In this document: piece by piece, positions 43,105 to 46,978 of the stretch
Position numbering within the stretch: the first letter of the stretch is position 1
Layout of the letters: the number at the start of each line of letters is the position of its first letter
Source of the DNA: Methanosarcina sp.
GTDB taxonomy: Archaea > Halobacteriota > Methanosarcinia > Methanosarcinales > Methanosarcinaceae
NCBI RefSeq assembly: GCF_028693135.1
Contig: NZ_JAQUVZ010000025.1
Coordinates: 1-46,978, forward strand
Direction: 5' to 3'
Length of the DNA: 46,978 bases
Made by a program: the position numbers and the translations under genes
The notes under the pieces: model-generated
What the model was told of the DNA's origin: nothing
The model's input: only the letters and a program-made list of their open reading frames with translations
Database searches by the model: none

Positions 43105-44997
43105 ATTGATAAAGTTATCTATCTCTTTTTTCAGCATATGGTTCAGGACCTTTCCGTCAACCGTTCCTCTGTACTCCTTCATGACAATGCCCATGAGAGG
43201 ACCAAGGGCAGCAGGGCCTTTGTCTTTGATGAAATCTCCTCTTTCCCTTACCATATTTTTTATGAAGTTTTCGACTTCCTCAGGGTCAAAGGCGCTCAGG
43301 CCAAGCTTTGAAATCGCCTGCTGAACTGTCAGTTCTGGCTCTTTTGCAAGGGCGGCCAGGAGGTCCTGACTAGCCTCTTTTGCAATTTCCTGATTTGAAA
43401 TAGCTGCAAAAAGCCCTTTGAAGTGTTCATCTATGAGGTTTTCGGTCTCAACCCCGTTTCTTCTGATCTCAGGGACGATTCCTACAAGGGTTCGGGCAAT
43501 CAGGGTTGAATTAACATTTGCGTCCTTCCTGTAAGTTTCCAGGAGGGTCTCGAAGAGGGGCAGATACCTTGAGTAAGCCATTTTATCGGCAAGCTCTTTA
43601 TTCAGGCCGCTTTCGGAAGCAAACCGCTTTGCCCTTTCTGTCAGGAGTTCCGGAGACTCTATGGAATCAAAATATTCCTGTGAGATCTCGATCTGGGGAA
43701 CATCGGTTTCAGGGTACATCCTTGCCGCGCCGGGAAGAGGGCGCATATAAGCAGAATTTCCTTCCGGAAGGGCTTTTCGGGTCTCTTCAGGGATTCCCTC
43801 AAAGGCTTCTTTTGCCCTTATAATTACTGCCTCAATTGCAAGCCTGGATTTTTCAGATTCGTCTGCAACCATGACGAAAGCATCCTCAGGACCTGCACCA
43901 ATAGCATTTCTGACAGCCTGTATTTCCATATCAGTTATTCCGTAGTTGGGAAGTTCGTCTGTGTGGAAAATTCCTCCCACACCTGCGGTCTTTGCCCTGT
44001 CCGAAAACTCAGTCCCGAGCCTTCGACCTGGCTGGACTTCCCTGCCTACAAGCCCGTTGAATTTCTTCAGGAGGGCAGCAAGTATTGCCCCTTTCTTTAC
44101 ACCTTTTTGCAGAACTTTGGACTTTGTGTCCATGAAAAGCCCTGTAATATCATAGATCTCCTCGCAAACAAAGGCATTTCTTTCAAGAAGTTCCTGCCTG
44201 ATAAAAAGCAGGTTCAATTGCCTTTCAACTTCCCTGCGGACGATGTCTTCTATGAGGTCAAGGGCTTGTACTCCTTTGATTTCGACTCTTGCGCCTCTGG
44301 CAATTGAGATGTTAACGTCCTGCCTGATCGTGCCAAGCCCTCTCTTCACCTTCCCTGTAGACCTTAGAACCATCCCTATATACTCTGCAACCTCACGGGC
44401 TTGCCTCGGGGATTTGATATCAGGCGCAGTTGCAATTTCGACAAGTGGAATCCCAAGCCTGTCCAGGGAGTAGACTATTGAGTCCCCTATTTCCTCTATT
44501 TTCTGGGCAGCTTCCTCTTCCACACAGAGGCTGTCAATCCCACAGTACCCTTCCGAAGTTTCAATGTATCCATCGCTTGCAAGAATTGCAGTCCTCTGAA
44601 AGCCGCTGGTATTTGACCCGTCCACAACGATCTTTCTCATTACATGCATCTGGTCGACAGGCTTCATGCGGAAAAGCTTTGCAACTCCCAGGGAAATGTC
44701 CAGGGCTTCCTTATTGAGTTCTCTTGGAGGCTCTTCATCATTTTCGATAAGGCAGGTCGTATCATAAGCCTTATAAATATACTTTCTCCTGATCTTTGTC
44801 TGCTCCACCGCAGCCCTGTCCTTTTCTCCCATCTCGCTTTCCGTAGCTCTGAGATACCTGAAAAACTCAAAGTCCGAATCCCCAATGTCCCTTATCAGGG
44901 TAGGACACCTGCAGAACAGTTTCTCCTTCGAATCCAGCTGCTGGTGAATTTCAAGTCCGGCTTTCAGCCCAAGTTCACTATAATCGTATTTTTCCAT
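43096..44997 (-). CDS. gatE: Glu-tRNA(Gln) amidotransferase subunit E
   Basis: 633 aa, the archaeal GatE size. The N-terminus [20 protein letters not shown] begins the GatB/E kinase-like core; further core motifs are [28 protein letters not shown] and [17 protein letters not shown] insertion (about residues 300-410, with [20 protein letters not shown]) distinguishes GatE from GatB. The C-terminal helical/YqeY part ends [19 protein letters not shown], which binds tRNA. With GatD it turns Glu-tRNA(Gln) into Gln-tRNA(Gln). gatD is not in the window. The ATG at 44997 follows GGTGAAAAT. Confidence 0.96.
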   Translation of the reverse strand: MEKYDYSELGLKAGLEIHQQLDSKEKLFCRCPTLIRDIGDSDFEFFRYLRATESEMGEKDRAAVEQTKIRRKYIYKAYDTTCLIENDEEPPRELNKEALDISLGVAKLFRMKPVDQMHVMRKIVVDGSNTSGFQRTAILASDGYIETSEGYCGIDSLCVEEEAAQKIEEIGDSIVYSLDRLGIPLVEIATAPDIKSPRQAREVAEYIGMVLRSTGKVKRGLGTIRQDVNISIARGARVEIKGVQALDLIEDIVRREVERQLNLLFIRQELLERNAFVCEEIYDITGLFMDTKSKVLQKGVKKGAILAALLKKFNGLVGREVQPGRRLGTEFSDRAKTAGVGGIFHTDELPNYGITDMEIQAVRNAIGAGPEDAFVMVADESEKSRLAIEAVIIRAKEAFEGIPEETRKALPEGNSAYMRPLPGAARMYPETDVPQIEISQEYFDSIESPELLTERAKRFASESGLNKELADKMAYSRYLPLFETLLETYRKDANVNSTLIARTLVGIVPEIRRNGVETENLIDEHFKGLFAAISNQEIAKEASQDLLAALAKEPELTVQQAISKLGLSAFDPEEVENFIKNMVRERGDFIKDKGPAALGPLMGIVMKEYRGTVDGKVLNHMLKKEIDNFINQG

Positions 44998-45044
44998 ATT
45001 TTCACCCGAATCTAAGCAGGAAGCGCCTTAATCCTTTTTAATTC

Positions 45045-45112
45045 TCTCTAATTTTTCCTTTATTTTTTCTTTAGTTTTCCTTTAATTTTCCTTTAGTTTT
45101 CCTTTAATTTTT
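45045..45112. repeat. Short pyrimidine/purine repeats upstream of gatE
   Basis: TTTTCCTTTAAT/TTTTCCTTTAGT-like 11-base units recur four to five times. On the gatE strand they read AAAGGAAAA, i.e. a run of ribosome-site-like purines in the 5' leader. The remainder of 44998-45316 has no gene. Confidence 0.6.
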
Positions 45113-45316
45113 TCTTCAAATCTAGCTCTTTTTGCTCTCCCTTCACTTTTAAGTCCATCGGCTCGCTTATTCCTCCTCATCATCCAACCCTGTCTCTGCG
45201 CTTGATTCCTCCCTTAGCTCTTTTAGGTGCTGCGCTGGCATTTATCGGTTATTGTCAATAAGAAACTTAATGTAAAAGGTGCGGTAGAATGTATAAAGGT
45301 ATCTCTGTATATAAGA

Positions 45317-45655
45317 GTCAACTACCTCACGCTCAAGAAGTGGGGCTTGCAAAAGCCCTGGTTGACCAGCCTGAGTCTTAAATGACTACGTTGGAAATGT
45401 CATGATACATACTAATGCTTCCTCAGTTTGTAGCTCTATCGTGTAGCATTAAAAGTCCTGAGAGGTAGGGGCGGTGTGTTACACCTGACAAGCATATCCA
45501 ACATTGGCGAAGGGAGACGGTTTTCCAAAACCGTGTTACCTGCTACGGAAATTCGATTCCAAAGCAGAGTGGAGAAATCCAAACGTGGAACGGAATGCCA
45601 GAAAGTTGACGGCATTCCTCCCTGCGCTAAAGCAACAGGGCTTCCTGCCTGTCAC
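45317..45655 (+). ncRNA. Stand-alone omega-RNA element without iscB
   Basis: It starts GTCAACTACC (45317) and has the same two nested hairpins closed by GTCAACTA...GTTGACCAG, the core CCTCAGTTTGTAGCTCTA and AGTCCTGAGAGGTAGGG (about 45449-45467), and a right end CGGCATTCCTCCCTGCGCTA, then CAGGGCTTCCTGCC. These match, in order, the omega RNA and right end of the IscB element at 3568-5213, but about 1.3 kb of iscB is missing. It is probably a non-autonomous (deleted) IscB element whose RNA could still serve an IscB made elsewhere. The guide would be about 45297-45316. Confidence 0.75.
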
Positions 45656-45745
45656 ATGTGAAGTAATTATTAACTCTTTTTAGGGCATAAAATGGGTTAG
45701 TAGAGCTTGATTGCTCTTAGAAAATGATAATTCTTGTAAAAAGAG

Positions 45746-46330
45746 TTACCTTAGAATTCCATTTTCCCAGAGAAGAGCTTCTGTTGGATTGTGACGGTAT
45801 TTCTGAAGTGTACCTACGGGAATTTTTGGCTTTTTGGCTTTTTCGAGGGGCACGCAAAACACTTCTGATGGAGAATCCGGACTTCCACCAAAACCCAATA
45901 CTACATGAAAGGGAATTGTTCTTTCATGAGCATAAGAAAAATATCTGTTCATCTGTTCAGGGTACGACCAATCAAAATATCCATTTACCAGATGAGACCG
46001 ATATTTGCACTCAACACAAAAAATTTCATTTGTCTTTCGGTCTCTAATCACCAGATCCGGGTTGCAGTCGGACTCAACAAAACGGTTGTGCTTTCTGCTC
46101 ATATCTGTAGTCCATTCTACGATTGAAAAAAATCTATCGTCAAATCTATCAACAACATATTTTTCGAATTGATCTCCTTTTTCAACATTTTCAGATTGTA
46201 GATTTGACTCAAAATAACTTTTCTGATATTCATTAGAATTTAACTTATAATTTTTGAGGTTTTCTAGCCGCCTGAAGGATTCGACTTCATAAGCTCCTGG
46301 TGGGAAACGTTCTTTCGAAGGAAAACGCAT
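45746..46330 (-). CDS. PD-(D/E)XK nuclease-like protein, 5' end lost to IS256
   Basis: 194 aa from the first ATG. The central SDCNPDLVIRDRKTNEIF, then CVECKYR, fits the P-D ... E-x-K core of restriction-type nucleases. The frame stays open upstream to a TAG at 46496-46498 without any start codon and encodes a hydrophobic stretch TALALIGFVVYFAYYNN. The original protein therefore probably had an N-terminal membrane anchor that is now cut off at the IS256 end (about 46470). The remaining ATG could still give a soluble product. Natural role unknown. Confidence 0.65.
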   Translation of the reverse strand: MRFPSKERFPPGAYEVESFRRLENLKNYKLNSNEYQKSYFESNLQSENVEKGDQFEKYVVDRFDDRFFSIVEWTTDMSRKHNRFVESDCNPDLVIRDRKTNEIFCVECKYRSHLVNGYFDWSYPEQMNRYFSYAHERTIPFHVVLGFGGSPDSPSEVFCVPLEKAKKPKIPVGTLQKYRHNPTEALLWENGILR

Positions 46331-46469
46331 TTTAGGGGATGATATTTTTGGATCATTATATTCCCTGTTTGTAGTGCCCTCATTTCCAGGTGAAGAATTA
46401 AATTGAGAAGATTCTGATTTTTTGTTATTATAATATGCAAAATAGACGACAAAACCTATTAAAGCAAGG

Positions 46470-46978
46470 GCAGTGTGCTTAATTTTCTGTAAAATCTACT
46501 CTCTACCCCTTACTCTTCTTTTTTGATTACTGTTCCATTACTATATACTTGTTTCCTGTAATCCAGTCTTCATTTATATCAATGAGTATTGAGACTACCA
46601 GTCTCAATACTGAATCTTGGTTCGGAAATGCTCCAACTACCTTGATTCTTCTTTTGAGTTCCTTGTTGGTCCTCTCCATCATATTTGTTGTCCTTATTTT
46701 TTTCCAGTGTTTTTCTGGAAACTGCATATAGTTCATTACATCATACTGAAAACTTTCAAGGGTATCAGCTGCGCTTTTATACCCCAAACTATCCAGTTCC
46801 ATAATCAGGTCATTCAACTTCTGACGGTCTACTAATGCTTCTGTTATCTTATCAGCCACTTCTTTCTGCTTCTTTTTTGGCACTTTCTTGAGAACTTGTC
46901 TTGTCAGATGTACATGGCACATCTGCCAACTTGATCCAATAAAGGATTCTCTTACTGCTTTCTGTATTCCTTTATGGC
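46470..46978 (-). mobile_element. IS256-family insertion sequence (partial)
   Basis: One end is inferred near 46470, where CAGTGTGCTTAATTTTCTGT, then AAAATCTAC, resembles an IS256-type terminal inverted repeat. The element holds the transposase C-terminus on the minus strand and continues beyond the window, so the second end and target duplication cannot be checked. Confidence 0.7.
46527..46978 (-). CDS. IS256/Mutator-type transposase (C-terminal part)
   Basis: The frame is open from the window edge (HKGIQKAVRESFIGSSWQMC) to a stop at 46527. Motifs typical of the family: WQMCHVHLTRQVLKKVPKK, then FPEKHWKKIRTTNMMERTNK and ELKRRIKVVGAFPN, containing the last catalytic Glu (ME-R-x-N-K-E-L-K-R-R). 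About 150 residues are visible of an expected ~400. No break is seen in this part, so the element may be intact. Confidence 0.92.
   Translation of the reverse strand, partial: HKGIQKAVRESFIGSSWQMCHVHLTRQVLKKVPKKKQKEVADKITEALVDRQKLNDLIMELDSLGYKSAADTLESFQYDVMNYMQFPEKHWKKIRTTNMMERTNKELKRRIKVVGAFPNQDSVLRLVVSILIDINEDWITGNKYIVMEQ

Overview
The window comes from a methanogenic archaeon, almost certainly a Methanosarcina species. The left edge carries the start of a monomethylamine methyltransferase gene (mtmB) preceded by its corrinoid protein gene (mtmC). An archaeal-type GatE and AT-rich spacers with TATA-like boxes agree with this. The species cannot be told from the sequence alone.

Layout. 0-3.6 kb: methylamine genes, a small membrane protein, a Rieske protein and a CrtI-like FAD oxidoreductase, all on the minus strand. 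3.6-5.4 kb: a complete IscB (OMEGA) element with its omega RNA, plus a hairpin-only relic. 5.4-7.0 kb: AT-rich spacer with a tiny membrane-protein ORF and gene scraps. 7.0-10.6 kb: an SbcD/SbcC-like nuclease-ATPase pair whose ATPase gene is cut by one in-frame TAA, followed by a 152-bp MITE. 10.8-16.3 kb: a prokaryotic viperin followed by a giant TPR protein that carries a HEPN RNase-type motif; a CARF-wHTH gene is divergent from them. 16.3-30.0 kb: a full type I BREX operon (brxA-brxB-brxC-pglX-pglZ-brxL), one extra 150-aa gene, and a decayed piece of a second, divergent brxL. 30.5-38.1 kb: an Mrr-like restriction enzyme, a HARE-HTH/zinc-metallopeptidase fusion, a UvrD-type helicase with an Fe-S RecB-like nuclease domain, a small unknown protein and a HEAT-repeat protein. 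38.1-45.0 kb: housekeeping genes (aldehyde dehydrogenase and class III aminotransferase, a response regulator, gatE). 45.3-47.0 kb: a stand-alone omega-RNA element without iscB, and a PD-(D/E)XK-type gene whose 5' end was removed by an IS256-family element running off the window.

Taken together, about 7-38 kb looks like a defence island inserted between ordinary metabolic genes and bordered on both sides by IscB-type elements. BREX is a known phage-exclusion system, viperin makes chain-terminating ddh-nucleotides, and the Mrr-like and helicase-nuclease genes fit DNA defence. The best candidates for something undescribed are the viperin/HEPN-TPR/CARF locus and the HARE-HTH metallopeptidase next to the helicase-nuclease. 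The paired omega RNAs (one with iscB, one alone) give a useful natural comparison of RNA structure. All functions are read from motifs and neighbours; no database search was possible.
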